NCBI GenBank assembly: GCA_045542595.1
Contig: JAZQLI010000037.1
Coordinates: forward strand, 10,049 to 74,048
Length of the DNA: 64,000 bases
Direction: 5' to 3'
Origin: Scatosoma sp045542595
Lineage (GTDB): Bacteria; Bacillota; Clostridia; Christensenellales; Borkfalkiaceae
The notes beneath the pieces are model-generated. The model made no database searches, was not told where the DNA came from, and saw only the letters and a program-made list of their open reading frames with translations. The translations under genes and the position numbers were made by a program. Below are positions 27,955 through 36,870 of this stretch, in pieces. How positions within the stretch are numbered: position 1 is the stretch's first letter; the number at the start of each line of letters is the position of its first letter.

Positions 27955-28009
27955 ACGCTTGACGTTAAAGATATATCCTATAATCATAAATCATAAAGGA
28001 GAAAGTAGT

Positions 28010-30178
28010 ATGAGAAAAGGCAGAGTAACCATTCCTACGGACGAAAATTACGTAGAAGGAACGTTGAAAATAGCGGAGCTTTGGGGTGCGGACGCCGTAC
28101 GCGATTGCGACGGTACGCATCTTCCCAAAAACGCAAAGGAACTTGCGGAAAAGGTGTATAATACCTATTTTGTGGTGCGCGGCGATAACGCTTGGGCAGA
28201 CAACCACACGGACGAATTGCAAAGCGTACTCCTTACGACGGACTATACGCTGGCTACGGGGAACGAGCTTGTTATTGATTTGTTAAAAGGCTATTCGCGC
28301 GAGCAGCTTGGTGTCAACGAGGAAAATCCTAAAAAATACTGGCAGGTATTTGATAGAACGGTAGACAAGGAAGTAAACGGTTGGGAATATCTCGGTAACG
28401 GAAAAGTAAAAATTGAAACTTTGCCTTATCACGAATATTCGGTGAACTTCTTTGCGGTCAATCAATGGGATTCTACGCAAATGTATAACTACATAACCAA
28501 CAACTGGAATATTGAAAAGCACAAGGTTATGGAGCCGCGCTTTCAAGCGACCTTTGAACATATCAAAGACAATATGAGAAAGTGGTGCGCGGAAAATGAA
28601 AACGTAAACGTCGTTCGTTATACTACGTTTTTATATCACTTCTTCCTTGTGTTCAACGAAATCAACAAGGAACGCCACGTAGACTGGTTTGGCTATCCTA
28701 TGACGGCTAGCCCCCGTGCCTTTGACGAATTTGAAAAGGAATACGGCTATACTTTAAAAGCGGAAGATATCGTTTCGCAAGGTACGTATCAAAGCAATTT
28801 CGTTAACCCCACGAAAAAATTCCGCGATTATATGGAATTTACCGAAAAGTACGTAACCAAAACGGTACGCGAACTGGTGGATATCGTACACGCTGAAGGG
28901 AAAGAAGCTATGATGTTCCTTGGGGATAGCTGGATTGGTACAGAACCGTACGGCGAGTATTTCAAGGATATGCAGTTGGACGCGGTAGTAGGCTCGGTAG
29001 GCGGCGGCGTTACGGTACGTATGCTTTCCGAAATTCCCCACGTCAAATATCACGAAGGCAGATTTTTGCCGTACTTCTTCCCCGATACGTTTTTTGAAGG
29101 CAATGAAGAAAACGCCATTGCGGAACTGGATAGAAACTGGGTAACCGCTCGTCGCGCTATGATGCGTAAGCCACTGGATAGAATGGGCTTTGGCGGCTAT
29201 CTTGCTTTGGCTGCGAAATTCCCTAAATTTATCGAACGGGCAGGGCAGGTATGCGACGAATTCCGTGCGATTTGCGACGCGGCAGGGGACGCAAAGCCGT
29301 ATGCAGGCTTGACGGTGGCTATTTTGAACGCTTGGGGCGCAAAGCGTAGCTGGATGTGCCATATGGTTGCGCACGAGCTGTGGTATCAACAAGTATATTC
29401 CTATCAAGGGGTATACGAAGCGCTTAGCGGCTTGGGCGTAGACGTACGCTTTATCTCGTTCGACGATATCAAAAACAAAGGCATCGATAAGGATATCGAC
29501 GTTATTTTGAACGTAGGCGACGAAGGCACGGCGTTTAGCGGCGGCGAGTATTGGAACGACGGACAAATTGTAACTACCGTTCGTCAATGGGTAGCGGAAG
29601 GACACGGCTTTATCGGCGTCGGTGAACCTACGGCGTATCAAAAAGGCGGTAGGACGTTTGTGCTTGCCGACGTAATGGGCGTGGATAAGGAAAAAGGCTT
29701 TACTCTTTCCGACGACAAATATAATATTCAAAAGAAAGCGCACTTCATCACCGAAGATATCCAAGGGGAAATCGACTACGGCGAAGGTATGAAAAACGTA
29801 TACGCGTTTAACGGAGCGGACGTTTTGGATATCGAAATTTCGCCCCGTTTTACAAGAAACGTAAACGTAGGCGAAGTAAAGTTGGCGGCAAACGCTTACG
29901 GGAAAGGCCGCGGTGTGTATATCGCAGGGCTTCCGTACAGTCCGCAAAACGCAAGGCTTTTACTTCGCGCGCTGTTCTGGTCGGCACATAAGGAAACGGA
30001 AATGAAGAAAGCGTATTCTTCCAACCCCGTAACTGATTGTTCGTATTATCCCGAAACGAAGAAATACGCGGTTATCAATAATACGAACGAACAACAAGCA
30101 ACGACGTTTTACGACGTAAACGGCAAGGCGAGTGAAATGACGCTTGCGCCTAATTCGGTGGCTTGGATAAAAGCATAA
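28010..30178 (+). CDS. lnpA: GH112 beta-galactosyl-N-acetylhexosamine phosphorylase
   Basis: A 722-residue protein matching the lacto-N-biose/galacto-N-biose phosphorylase family along its length. Motifs: 'RVTIPT', 'WGADAVRDCDGT', 'FLGDSWIGTEP' (Asp306 probably the general acid), 'GRFLPYFFPDTF', 'ARRAMMRKPLDRMGFGGYL'. It splits Gal-beta-1,3-GlcNAc or -GalNAc with phosphate to galactose-1-phosphate and the hexosamine, saving ATP. The start is ATG 28010, preceded by AAAGGAG; the 26 codons upstream in frame overlap the previous gene and lack homology. The same family includes galactosyl-rhamnose phosphorylase; with RhaB/RhaD elsewhere in the window, that alternative stays open. Confidence 0.92.
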   Translation: MRKGRVTIPTDENYVEGTLKIAELWGADAVRDCDGTHLPKNAKELAEKVYNTYFVVRGDNAWADNHTDELQSVLLTTDYTLATGNELVIDLLKGYSREQLGVNEENPKKYWQVFDRTVDKEVNGWEYLGNGKVKIETLPYHEYSVNFFAVNQWDSTQMYNYITNNWNIEKHKVMEPRFQATFEHIKDNMRKWCAENENVNVVRYTTFLYHFFLVFNEINKERHVDWFGYPMTASPRAFDEFEKEYGYTLKAEDIVSQGTYQSNFVNPTKKFRDYMEFTEKYVTKTVRELVDIVHAEGKEAMMFLGDSWIGTEPYGEYFKDMQLDAVVGSVGGGVTVRMLSEIPHVKYHEGRFLPYFFPDTFFEGNEENAIAELDRNWVTARRAMMRKPLDRMGFGGYLALAAKFPKFIERAGQVCDEFRAICDAAGDAKPYAGLTVAILNAWGAKRSWMCHMVAHELWYQQVYSYQGVYEALSGLGVDVRFISFDDIKNKGIDKDIDVILNVGDEGTAFSGGEYWNDGQIVTTVRQWVAEGHGFIGVGEPTAYQKGGRTFVLADVMGVDKEKGFTLSDDKYNIQKKAHFITEDIQGEIDYGEGMKNVYAFNGADVLDIEISPRFTRNVNVGEVKLAANAYGKGRGVYIAGLPYSPQNARLLLRALFWSAHKETEMKKAYSSNPVTDCSYYPETKKYAVINNTNEQQATTFYDVNGKASEMTLAPNSVAWIKA

Positions 30179-30205
30179 ATAAAAAAAATAAGGAGAAAAA
30201 ACAGT

Positions 30206-32038
30206 ATGGCAAAAAACAGATACGTGGGAGATTATCCCGTAATCGGTATCCGTCCTATCGTGGACGGTAGACGCGGACCTATGCAACTTCGTGAAAGCTT
30301 GGAAGGGCAAGTAATGGCAATGGCAAACGCCGCGAAAAAGTTGTTTGAAGAAAACCTTTTCTATTCGAACGGCGAACCTGTGAAAGTAGTGATGGCGGAC
30401 ACGTCTATCGGGCGCGTACCCGAAGCGGCGGCTTGCGCGAACAAATTCAAGAAAGAAGGGGTAAGCATTACCCTTTCCGTCACGCCTTGTTGGTGCTACG
30501 GCAGTGAAACGATGGATATGGACCCTACCACTATCAAAGCGGTGTGGGGCTTTAACGGTACGGAACGTCCCGGCGCGGTATATTTGGCGGCGGTACTTGC
30601 AGGCCACGCGCAAAAGGGCTTGCCTGCGTTCGGTATTTACGGACACGAAGTACAAGATAGAGATATGGTAGAAACCATTCCTGACGACGTAAAAGAAAAA
30701 TTGCTGCGCTTTGGTCGCGCAGCGGTAGCGGTGGCTACGATGCGCGGTAAATCGTACTTGCAAATCGGTTCGCAATGTATGGGTATCGCAGGCTCGATTA
30801 TCGACCAAGACTTTATGGAATCTTACCTTGATATGCGCGTAGAAAGCGTAGACGAAGTGGAAATTCTCCGTCGTATGGAAGAAGGCATTTACAACGAAGA
30901 AGAATACCAAAAAGCGTTAAAATGGACGAAAGAACATTGCAAAATGGGTAGAGACGACAATCCCGAATCGGTAGAATTCTTGGGCGAAACGCGCCGTATT
31001 AAATTTACCGACGAAGAAAAGGAAAAGCAATGGGAATTCACCGTTAAAATGTACTGTATCATCAAGGATTTGATGGCAGGCAACAAGAATTTGCCCGACG
31101 GCTTTGAAGAAGAAAAAGTAGGGCATAATGCCATTGCAGGCGGTTTCCAAGGTCAAAGACAATGGACGGACCATTGGCCGAACTGCGATTATCCCGAAGC
31201 GTTGCTCTCGTCCACGTTCGATTACGAAGGCGCGAGAGAACCGTATACGCTCGCTACCGAAAACGACGTATTGAACGGGTTGGGAATGTTGTTTATGCGT
31301 TTACTTACGCATAGAGCGCAAATTTTTGCGGACGTAAGAACGTATTGGAGCGGCGACGCAACCAAGCGTGTTACGGGGTACGATTTGGAAGGCAAAGCGA
31401 AAGAATCGGATGGTATCATTCACCTTTTGAATTCGGGCGCGGCGTGTTTGGATGCTTGCGGCGAATGTAAAGACGAAAACGGCAACGCCATTATGAAAAA
31501 ATGGTGGGAAGTAACGGACGAAGATATCGAAAAGATGACGAAAGCCACCGTTTGGTGCGAAGCGGGTTTTGATAACTTCCGCGGCGGCGGTTTCTCTAGC
31601 CATTACACGACGAAAGCGGAAATGCCTTGCACGATGATTCGTTTGAACCTTGTTAAAGGATTAGGTCCTGTGTTGCAAATTGCCGAAGGTTGGACGGTAC
31701 GCTTGCCCGACGACGTTTCGGATACGCTTATGGAAAGAACGAACCCGACGTGGCCTTGCACTTGGTTTGCTCCCCGTTGCGACGGCAAGGAAGGCAGTCC
31801 GTTCAAGACGGCATACGAAGTGATGCAAAACTGGGGTGCAAATCACGGTGCGATTTCTTATGGACATATCGGCGCGGACTTGATTACGATGTGTTCGATG
31901 CTCCGTATTCCCGTTTGTATGCACAACGTACCTAAGGACGAAATTTTCCGCCCTGCGTGCTGGAATGCGTTTGGTATGGACAAAGAAGGGCAAGATTATC
32001 GCGCTTGCCAGGCTTACGGGCCTTTGTATAAAAAGTAA
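30206..32038 (+). CDS. fucI: L-fucose isomerase
   Basis: A 610-residue protein, slightly longer than E. coli FucI (591), matching it throughout: 'GIRPIVDGRRGP', 'VTPCWCYGSETMDMDPT', 'GFNGTERPGAVYLAA', 'ATENDVLNG' and 'FADVRTYW' (Mn2+ ligands Glu and Asp) and 'RIPVCMHNV' (His ligand). It converts L-fucose to L-fuculose. Last gene of the operon, 27 nt after GH112, with an AAGGAG site. The kinase and aldolase needed next are absent here, but RhaB/RhaD-type enzymes at 50086 and 51488 could take fuculose. Confidence 0.96.
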   Translation: MAKNRYVGDYPVIGIRPIVDGRRGPMQLRESLEGQVMAMANAAKKLFEENLFYSNGEPVKVVMADTSIGRVPEAAACANKFKKEGVSITLSVTPCWCYGSETMDMDPTTIKAVWGFNGTERPGAVYLAAVLAGHAQKGLPAFGIYGHEVQDRDMVETIPDDVKEKLLRFGRAAVAVATMRGKSYLQIGSQCMGIAGSIIDQDFMESYLDMRVESVDEVEILRRMEEGIYNEEEYQKALKWTKEHCKMGRDDNPESVEFLGETRRIKFTDEEKEKQWEFTVKMYCIIKDLMAGNKNLPDGFEEEKVGHNAIAGGFQGQRQWTDHWPNCDYPEALLSSTFDYEGAREPYTLATENDVLNGLGMLFMRLLTHRAQIFADVRTYWSGDATKRVTGYDLEGKAKESDGIIHLLNSGAACLDACGECKDENGNAIMKKWWEVTDEDIEKMTKATVWCEAGFDNFRGGGFSSHYTTKAEMPCTMIRLNLVKGLGPVLQIAEGWTVRLPDDVSDTLMERTNPTWPCTWFAPRCDGKEGSPFKTAYEVMQNWGANHGAISYGHIGADLITMCSMLRIPVCMHNVPKDEIFRPACWNAFGMDKEGQDYRACQAYGPLYKK

Positions 32039-32064
32039 TACGCTAATATATTTGCGCAATAAAA

Positions 32065-32090
32065 AACCGCCCCGAACATTCGGGGCGGTT
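32065..32090. terminator. Bidirectional terminator
   Basis: An 11-bp stem AACCGCCCCGA / TCGGGGCGGTT with a 4-nt loop. It has a strong T-run for the minus strand and a weaker one (TTTTTA after ACAG) for the plus strand. It separates fucI from the convergent esterase gene. Confidence 0.88.
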
Positions 32091-32097
32091 ACAGTTT

Positions 32098-33177
32098 TTA
32101 TTTGCATTGTTTTAACGCTTTTTTCAAAACGGGAGTAATCGTTTGCGCCATACGGTAAAAACCTAAATCGTTGGGGTGGCATCTATCCACCGTGCAACAA
32201 TCTCTGCCGTCCTTGCCAAACAGCGTTTCGCCGTCGATAAAAAATACGTGCTTATCTTTATTCTTTTTGGCTTTCATATAGCTTTCAAAGATAACGGCGC
32301 GCCGTTTTGCTGAAAATTCGGGGTTAGAATCAAAGTCGGGCTTGGTAATCATAATGACGGGCGCGGTGGGGTTTTCTTTACGGAACGTTTCGTACATATT
32401 GTAATGCGTTGCCTGTAAATCTTCTACCGTAATCGCATTCCAGTCGTAATCGAGTACGAATATGGACGGGTGCAAGCTTGCGATATAATCCGCCATCGCT
32501 TGTTCGCCTTTGGCACTACCTGAAAAACCAAGATTGATATAATTGAATTTCAACGTACGGGAAAGAATGGAAACGTAGTCGTTACCTGCCCTGGAAGCGC
32601 AACCGCCTTGCGTTATCGAACTCCCGTAAAATACTACGGGATTTTTCGTAGGCGACGGGGGAGTTTGTACCGTACTCCCTTTTTGTACGCCGATAAATAA
32701 TTCGTACACGCCGTTATATAAGGGGAAATAGATGCACATTTCCTGTAACAAATGTTCGGGGAAACGGCAAATGCTTTGGAAAGCGTATGTATCCCCTTGC
32801 GTTTCGGCAAGGGTAATCATATTCGGGTACATCGGCGCGGCGTAATTTCCGTCCGCGTAAATGGTAAAGCCGTGGCTGCCGCCAAGGGGCATATGATTCA
32901 TAGGTAAAACGCGTGGAATAACGCATTTGATTGCCACATACGGGGAGTTGGTTAAAAAGCAAACTCTGCCGCCTGCGGTGTGCGTGGCTAACCCTGCTAC
33001 GCCTGCGCTAACCGTTTTGGCTACGTCTAAAGGCAAACGCAAATATCTTTTATCTTCTTTTGAATAGAATACGCCGCGCAAAGAAAACGGAGTTTCGCTG
33101 GCATTGAACCATTCGATATCGTCTACGTTGTCCAACGTGGGCAATTTAAAATTTTCGTCGATTTGTGAAATGTCCAT
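32098..33177 (-). CDS. Two-domain SGNH hydrolase (GDSL_3-like)
   Basis: A 359-residue protein. The N-terminal beta-sandwich-like domain (about 1-165) has 'HGFTIYADGNY', a position comparable to the GxDLY domain that precedes GDSL_3-type lipases. The C-terminal SGNH domain (about 170-359) has 'FYGSSITQGGCASRAG' (Ser near 188), 'GFSGSA' and 'CHPNDLGFY'. No signal peptide. It follows uppP with a 22-nt gap and lies back to back with fucI, so it probably de-esterifies sugars. Family assignment from motifs only. Confidence 0.8.
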   Translation of the reverse strand: MDISQIDENFKLPTLDNVDDIEWFNASETPFSLRGVFYSKEDKRYLRLPLDVAKTVSAGVAGLATHTAGGRVCFLTNSPYVAIKCVIPRVLPMNHMPLGGSHGFTIYADGNYAAPMYPNMITLAETQGDTYAFQSICRFPEHLLQEMCIYFPLYNGVYELFIGVQKGSTVQTPPSPTKNPVVFYGSSITQGGCASRAGNDYVSILSRTLKFNYINLGFSGSAKGEQAMADYIASLHPSIFVLDYDWNAITVEDLQATHYNMYETFRKENPTAPVIMITKPDFDSNPEFSAKRRAVIFESYMKAKKNKDKHVFFIDGETLFGKDGRDCCTVDRCHPNDLGFYRMAQTITPVLKKALKQCK

Positions 33178-33199
33178 AACGAGTACCTTTTATTTATTT

Positions 33200-34069
33200 T
33201 TATGCAAAAAACGTGGGGATAACAAGGGCTGCGATGACGATAGCGCCAAGCGCGATACGGTACCAACCGAATACCTTGAAATCGTGTTTTTTAACAAAAT
33301 TCATTAAAAATTTAATAGCGATAAGGGATACGGCAAAGGCAACCACACAACCGATGAGAAGATAGCCTATTTCTGCGCCGATAAACGCATTGCCGTCCAA
33401 CAAGAACTTAAAAACCTTTAACGCGCTTGCACCTAACATTACGGGGATAGCGAGATAGAACGTAAATTCCGCGCCGACGGGACGGGATACGCCGATAAGG
33501 AGCGCGCCTAAAATGGTTGCACCCGAACGGGACGTACCGGGGATAAGCGAAAGCACTTGAAACGCACCGATAATTAGCGCTTGTTTATACGTAAGCTCGT
33601 TTGTCGTTTGTACGGCAAGCGTTTTATTTTTATTGACGTTTTCCACTACGATAAACGCCACGCCGTAAACAATCAGCATAATGGCGATAACAAGGGGCGT
33701 TTGTAAATGTTCTTCCAAAAAATCGTCCAAAAGCAAACCCATTACGGCGGCAGGCAAACAGGCGATAATTACTTTCGCCCACAGGATAAGAATATTTTTA
33801 TCCGTTTTGACAACCGTTTTCATTCCGTTGTCTTGCTCGGCTTTTTCCAAACTCCAAGGAAAGAGTTTTTTGAAAAATAACACGACGACGGCAAGGATTG
33901 CGCCAAGTTGAATAACGACCTTGAACATTTCCATAAAGCTTGCGGATACGTTTAAGGGAAATAATGCGTCGAAAAGGAGCATATGTCCCGTACTGGAAAT
34001 GGGTAACCATTCGGTAATCCCTTCGATAATACCCAAACAAATAACCTTTAACAATTCGATAAAGTCCAT
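33200..34069 (-). CDS. uppP: Undecaprenyl-diphosphatase
   Basis: A 289-residue polytopic membrane protein of the BacA/UppP family. Signatures: 'EGITEWLPISSTGHM' near the N-terminus and 'PGTSRSGAT' in the second half. It recycles undecaprenyl diphosphate to the monophosphate carrier for cell-wall synthesis and gives bacitracin resistance when overproduced. The start is set at 34069, where AAGGAG precedes 'MDFIELL'; an ATG 33 nt upstream lacks a ribosome site. Confidence 0.95.
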   Translation of the reverse strand: MDFIELLKVICLGIIEGITEWLPISSTGHMLLFDALFPLNVSASFMEMFKVVIQLGAILAVVVLFFKKLFPWSLEKAEQDNGMKTVVKTDKNILILWAKVIIACLPAAVMGLLLDDFLEEHLQTPLVIAIMLIVYGVAFIVVENVNKNKTLAVQTTNELTYKQALIIGAFQVLSLIPGTSRSGATILGALLIGVSRPVGAEFTFYLAIPVMLGASALKVFKFLLDGNAFIGAEIGYLLIGCVVAFAVSLIAIKFLMNFVKKHDFKVFGWYRIALGAIVIAALVIPTFFA

Positions 34070-34128
34070 TATGTATAAACTCCTTATGATTAGCATTTTC
34101 ATAGTATTTTATCTATTAGAACAGTAAA

Positions 34129-34157
34129 ATTATAACATAATCGGTATAGAAAGTCTA
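34129..34157 (-). promoter_or_regulatory. Promoter of uppP operon
   Basis: Minus strand: TAGACT (34152-34157), 17 bp, TATAAT (34129-34134), about 55 nt before the uppP start. Confidence 0.65.
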
Positions 34158-34217
34158 TTATTTTAGTAAAAAAAGCGAAAAAATAAATAAAAACGGCTAA
34201 AAATATTACACTATGTA

Positions 34218-34246
34218 TTGCAATTATTAAAAAAATGTGGTATAAT
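34218..34246 (+). promoter_or_regulatory. Promoter of cold-shock gene
   Basis: TTGCAA (34218-34223), 17 bp, TATAAT (34241-34246). The start codon is about 100 nt beyond the predicted transcript start, so the mRNA has a long leader, as cold-shock mRNAs often do. Confidence 0.75.
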
Positions 34247-34354
34247 AAAAATAGTAATTTAGGTAAAAACGAGCTGTTTTTGCGGTTTTTTATGTAAAAA
34301 GGAGTCGGTTTTGCTTGGGTGAACATATTTTTAATTTTTTCGGAGGGGACGAAA

Positions 34355-34567
34355 ATGAGCAAGGGAACAGTGAAGTGGTTTAATGCGGAAAAAGGCTACG
34401 GCTTTATCGCAAACGACGAGGGTGGCGACGACGTATTCGTACATTTTTCGGCTATCGTAATGGACGGGTACAGACGCTTAAAGGAAGGGCAAGTGGTTAC
34501 GTTTGAAACCGAACCCGATCCTAAAAATCCTGAAAAGCTGCGTGCGGTTAACGTAGTAGCGGAATAA
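34355..34567 (+). CDS. cspA: Cold-shock domain protein
   Basis: A 70-residue single cold-shock domain. RNP1 is 'KGYGFIA' and RNP2 is 'DVFVHFSA'. It binds single-stranded RNA/DNA and melts mRNA structure. The start is ATG 34355, 5-6 nt after CGGAGGGG; an in-frame ATG 36 nt upstream would add a non-homologous tail. Monocistronic, with its own promoter and terminator. The symbol is generic; which Csp paralogue this is cannot be told. Confidence 0.93.
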   Translation: MSKGTVKWFNAEKGYGFIANDEGGDDVFVHFSAIVMDGYRRLKEGQVVTFETEPDPKNPEKLRAVNVVAE

Positions 34568-34587
34568 GAAAAAACCAAAAAGATTTT

Positions 34588-34620
34588 GTCGCGCCAATTT
34601 TTCGACGCGGCTTTTTCTTT
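34588..34620 (+). terminator. Terminator of cold-shock gene
   Basis: Stem GTCGCG / CGCGGC (one G-U pair) with a 12-nt loop, followed by TTTTTCTTTT. Confidence 0.7.
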
Positions 34621-34757
34621 TGAAAAAATACTCTATTTATCACTTAGTTGATTTTTCTTGTCCATTTATTAAAAAGCATTTTTAGTTGCATAAACCATAC
34701 TTTTTTGTATCGTCTTGTAAAAAAACCTTTAATAAAGGATAAAATTTGTTCGAGCCG

Positions 34758-34786
34758 TTGACAAACGCCGTCGTTTAGTGTATAAT
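34758..34786 (+). promoter_or_regulatory. Promoter of lgt-galK
   Basis: TTGACA (34758-34763), 17 bp, TATAAT (34781-34786), 32 nt before the lgt-like start. The stretch 34621-34757 shows nothing else. Confidence 0.85.
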
Positions 34787-34817
34787 TTTGATATACGTAG
34801 CGTAAGGAGAATAACGT

Positions 34818-35621
34818 ATGTACCCTTATCCCGTTTTGTTTGGAAAAATAGGTTTGTATGAAATATGCCTTGCGGTGGGGATTATCGTCGTATTTTTTCT
34901 CGCGGACAAAATGGCGATAAAACGCGGTTTTTCCGTGGGGTTACAACGCTTATTCGTCGTCGCCATACCACTTGCTATCTTCATAGGCTTTGGCGGTGCG
35001 ATACTCTTTCAAGGTTTTTACGATTATATGGAAACGGGCGTGTTTAAGCTGGATAACACGACGGGTATGACGTTCTACGGCGGTTTTATCGTAGGTGTTA
35101 TCGTGTTTTTACTCGTTTGGTTTGTGGGCGCGAAACTGTTTAAGCTGGACAAAGAGAGTAAAGCTCGGTTTATCGACGTAACGGAGATTGCCGCTTGCTT
35201 GATACCGCTTGGGCACGGTTTTGGGCGGCTTGGCTGCTTTTTTGTGGGGTGCTGCCACGGATTTGCTACCGACGCTTGGTACGGCGTCAATATGTGGACG
35301 GAAAGCGGTTGGCAAAAGGTATTGCCCGTACAGCTTTACGAAGCGATTTTCCTGTTTGTCTTGTCGGCAGTTTTATTCGTATGCGTATTCAAAATGAAAG
35401 AAACGACAAAAAAGCGCGTGTCGCTACTTGCTATCTACGCGGTTTCGTACGGCGTGTGGCGGTTTTTTATCGAGTACGCGCGCGGCGATAACCGTGGGGA
35501 AACAGTCGTTTCGTTTTTGTCCCCTTCGCAGCTGACGGCACTCGTTTTAATAGTCGTAGGGGCGGCGTATTTTTGTATTTGTTTCTTCGTCATAGCAAGA
35601 CGGAAAGAGAATAATAAGTAA
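34818..35621 (+). CDS. lgt: Lgt-family prolipoprotein diacylglyceryl transferase
   Basis: A 267-residue protein with about seven transmembrane helices. The family signature is present as 'GHGFGRLGCFFVGCCHG' (about 134-150); classical Lgt reads 'GxxxGRxGNFxNGExxG'. The CCHG form is, from memory, frequent in a subgroup of Bacillota proteins, and it changes residues near the signature Asn. It would transfer diacylglycerol to lipobox Cys of lipoproteins such as those at 9248 and 16126. A divergent paralogue with other substrates is possible. Confidence 0.8.
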   Translation: MYPYPVLFGKIGLYEICLAVGIIVVFFLADKMAIKRGFSVGLQRLFVVAIPLAIFIGFGGAILFQGFYDYMETGVFKLDNTTGMTFYGGFIVGVIVFLLVWFVGAKLFKLDKESKARFIDVTEIAACLIPLGHGFGRLGCFFVGCCHGFATDAWYGVNMWTESGWQKVLPVQLYEAIFLFVLSAVLFVCVFKMKETTKKRVSLLAIYAVSYGVWRFFIEYARGDNRGETVVSFLSPSQLTALVLIVVGAAYFCICFFVIARRKENNK

Positions 35622-35634
35622 GAGGAGATTTTTT

Positions 35635-36792
35635 ATGGAAAGAGTAGAGGCATTGCAAGCGTTTGAAAACGCGTTTGGCACACAAGCGGAAGATTTGTTT
35701 ACGGCAGCAGGCAGAATTAACGTTATCGGCGAGCACGTCGATTATTGCGGCGGTAAGGTGTTTCCTGCGGCGCTTAATTTACGCTGCAACGTTTACGGTA
35801 AAAAGACGGGCGAAAACGTTATTCGTTTGGCGTTCCGCGGTATCGACGGCGTAGTGGAATTAGATGTTAACGCGTTGAACGATTACAGACATTTAAAAAT
35901 AGGGAATTATCAAGCAGGCGTTGCGTATTTTATGCAACAAAAAGGCGTGCAAATAGTGGGGTGCGATTTGTATTACGATTGCACCGTTCCCTTTGGTAGT
36001 GGGTTGTCTTCTTCAGCGGCAATTGAAGTGGCAACCGCCGTTGCTTTATACGAATACGCAGGCGTTACATACGACAAAGTGGAAGTGGCGTTGCTTTCTC
36101 AAAAGGCGGAAAACCAGTACGCAGGCGTAAATTGCGGTATTATGGACCAGTTCGCTTCGGCAATGGGTAAAAAAGACCACGCGGTATTGCTCGATTGTGC
36201 AACTCTTTCCTACGAATACGTGCCTTTAAAGCTTGGTGAATATTGTTTGGTGGTGGCAAATTGCAATAAGCCGCACAACTTAGTGGAAAGTAAGTATAAC
36301 GTTCGCCGTCAAGAAGTGGAAATGGCGTTAAAAACCATTCAAACGGTAAAAAAGGTGAATTGCTTGGCAGAACTGACGCCTAAAGATTTTGCGGAAGTAA
36401 AATACTTATTATCGGGCGTAGTAGCAAAGCGCGCCGAACACGTAGTAATGGAATGCGATAGAGTAAAGTGTGCGGTACAGGCTTTGAAAGACGGCGACTT
36501 GGTAGAACTTGGCAGATTGCTCAACGAAAGCCATTACAGCTTGCGCGATTTGTATGAAGTTACGGGTGCGGAGTTGGATACTCTTTCCGCTCTTGCGAGA
36601 AAGGAAGAAGAGTGTTTAGGTTCGCGTATGATAGGCGCAGGGTTTGGCGGTTGTACCATTTCCATAGTCAAGAAAACGGCGGTGGAAGGGTTTATCCGTC
36701 GTGTAGGTACGGCGTATGCCGACGCTATCGGGTATAAGGCAAGCTTTTACGAAACGTCTATTGAAGACGGTATTACCGTGGAAAAATTATAA
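35635..36792 (+). CDS. galK: Galactokinase
   Basis: A 385-residue GHMP kinase. Motifs: 'GRINVIGEHVDYCGG' (galactokinase signature), 'PFGSGLSSSAAIEVA' (ATP loop) and 'GAGFGGCTISIVK' (third GHMP motif). It makes galactose-1-phosphate from galactose. It lies 13 nt after lgt with an AGAGGAG site. No galT or galE in the window. It would complement the GH112 phosphorylase, which makes Gal-1-P directly. Confidence 0.94.
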   Translation: MERVEALQAFENAFGTQAEDLFTAAGRINVIGEHVDYCGGKVFPAALNLRCNVYGKKTGENVIRLAFRGIDGVVELDVNALNDYRHLKIGNYQAGVAYFMQQKGVQIVGCDLYYDCTVPFGSGLSSSAAIEVATAVALYEYAGVTYDKVEVALLSQKAENQYAGVNCGIMDQFASAMGKKDHAVLLDCATLSYEYVPLKLGEYCLVVANCNKPHNLVESKYNVRRQEVEMALKTIQTVKKVNCLAELTPKDFAEVKYLLSGVVAKRAEHVVMECDRVKCAVQALKDGDLVELGRLLNESHYSLRDLYEVTGAELDTLSALARKEEECLGSRMIGAGFGGCTISIVKKTAVEGFIRRVGTAYADAIGYKASFYETSIEDGITVEKL

Positions 36793-36801
36793 CGAACGCA
36801 A

Positions 36802-36834
36802 GCCGCGCCGTTTCTTTCGGCGCGGCGTTTTTTA
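36802..36834 (+). terminator. Terminator after galK
   Basis: Nine-bp stem GCCGCGCCG / CGGCGCGGC, 7-nt loop, then GTTTTTT. Confidence 0.9.
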
Positions 36835-36870
36835 TAGTCGTTTTTATAAAAAATAAGGGGCAGGTACGAG

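Noticed and set aside
27959..27984. TTGACG ... TATAAT before the GH112 gene
   Set aside because: The spacer is only 14 bp, too short for a normal sigma-A promoter.
28754..29947. Long minus-strand open frame opposite the GH112 gene
   Set aside because: It mirrors the codon pattern of a strongly supported gene, has no ribosome site and encodes a low-complexity Arg/Phe/Tyr/Val-rich sequence with no recognisable domain.
29960..30910. Minus-strand open frame opposite fucI
   Set aside because: Shadow of the fucI coding strand; the translation is rich in Arg, Phe and His with no domain.
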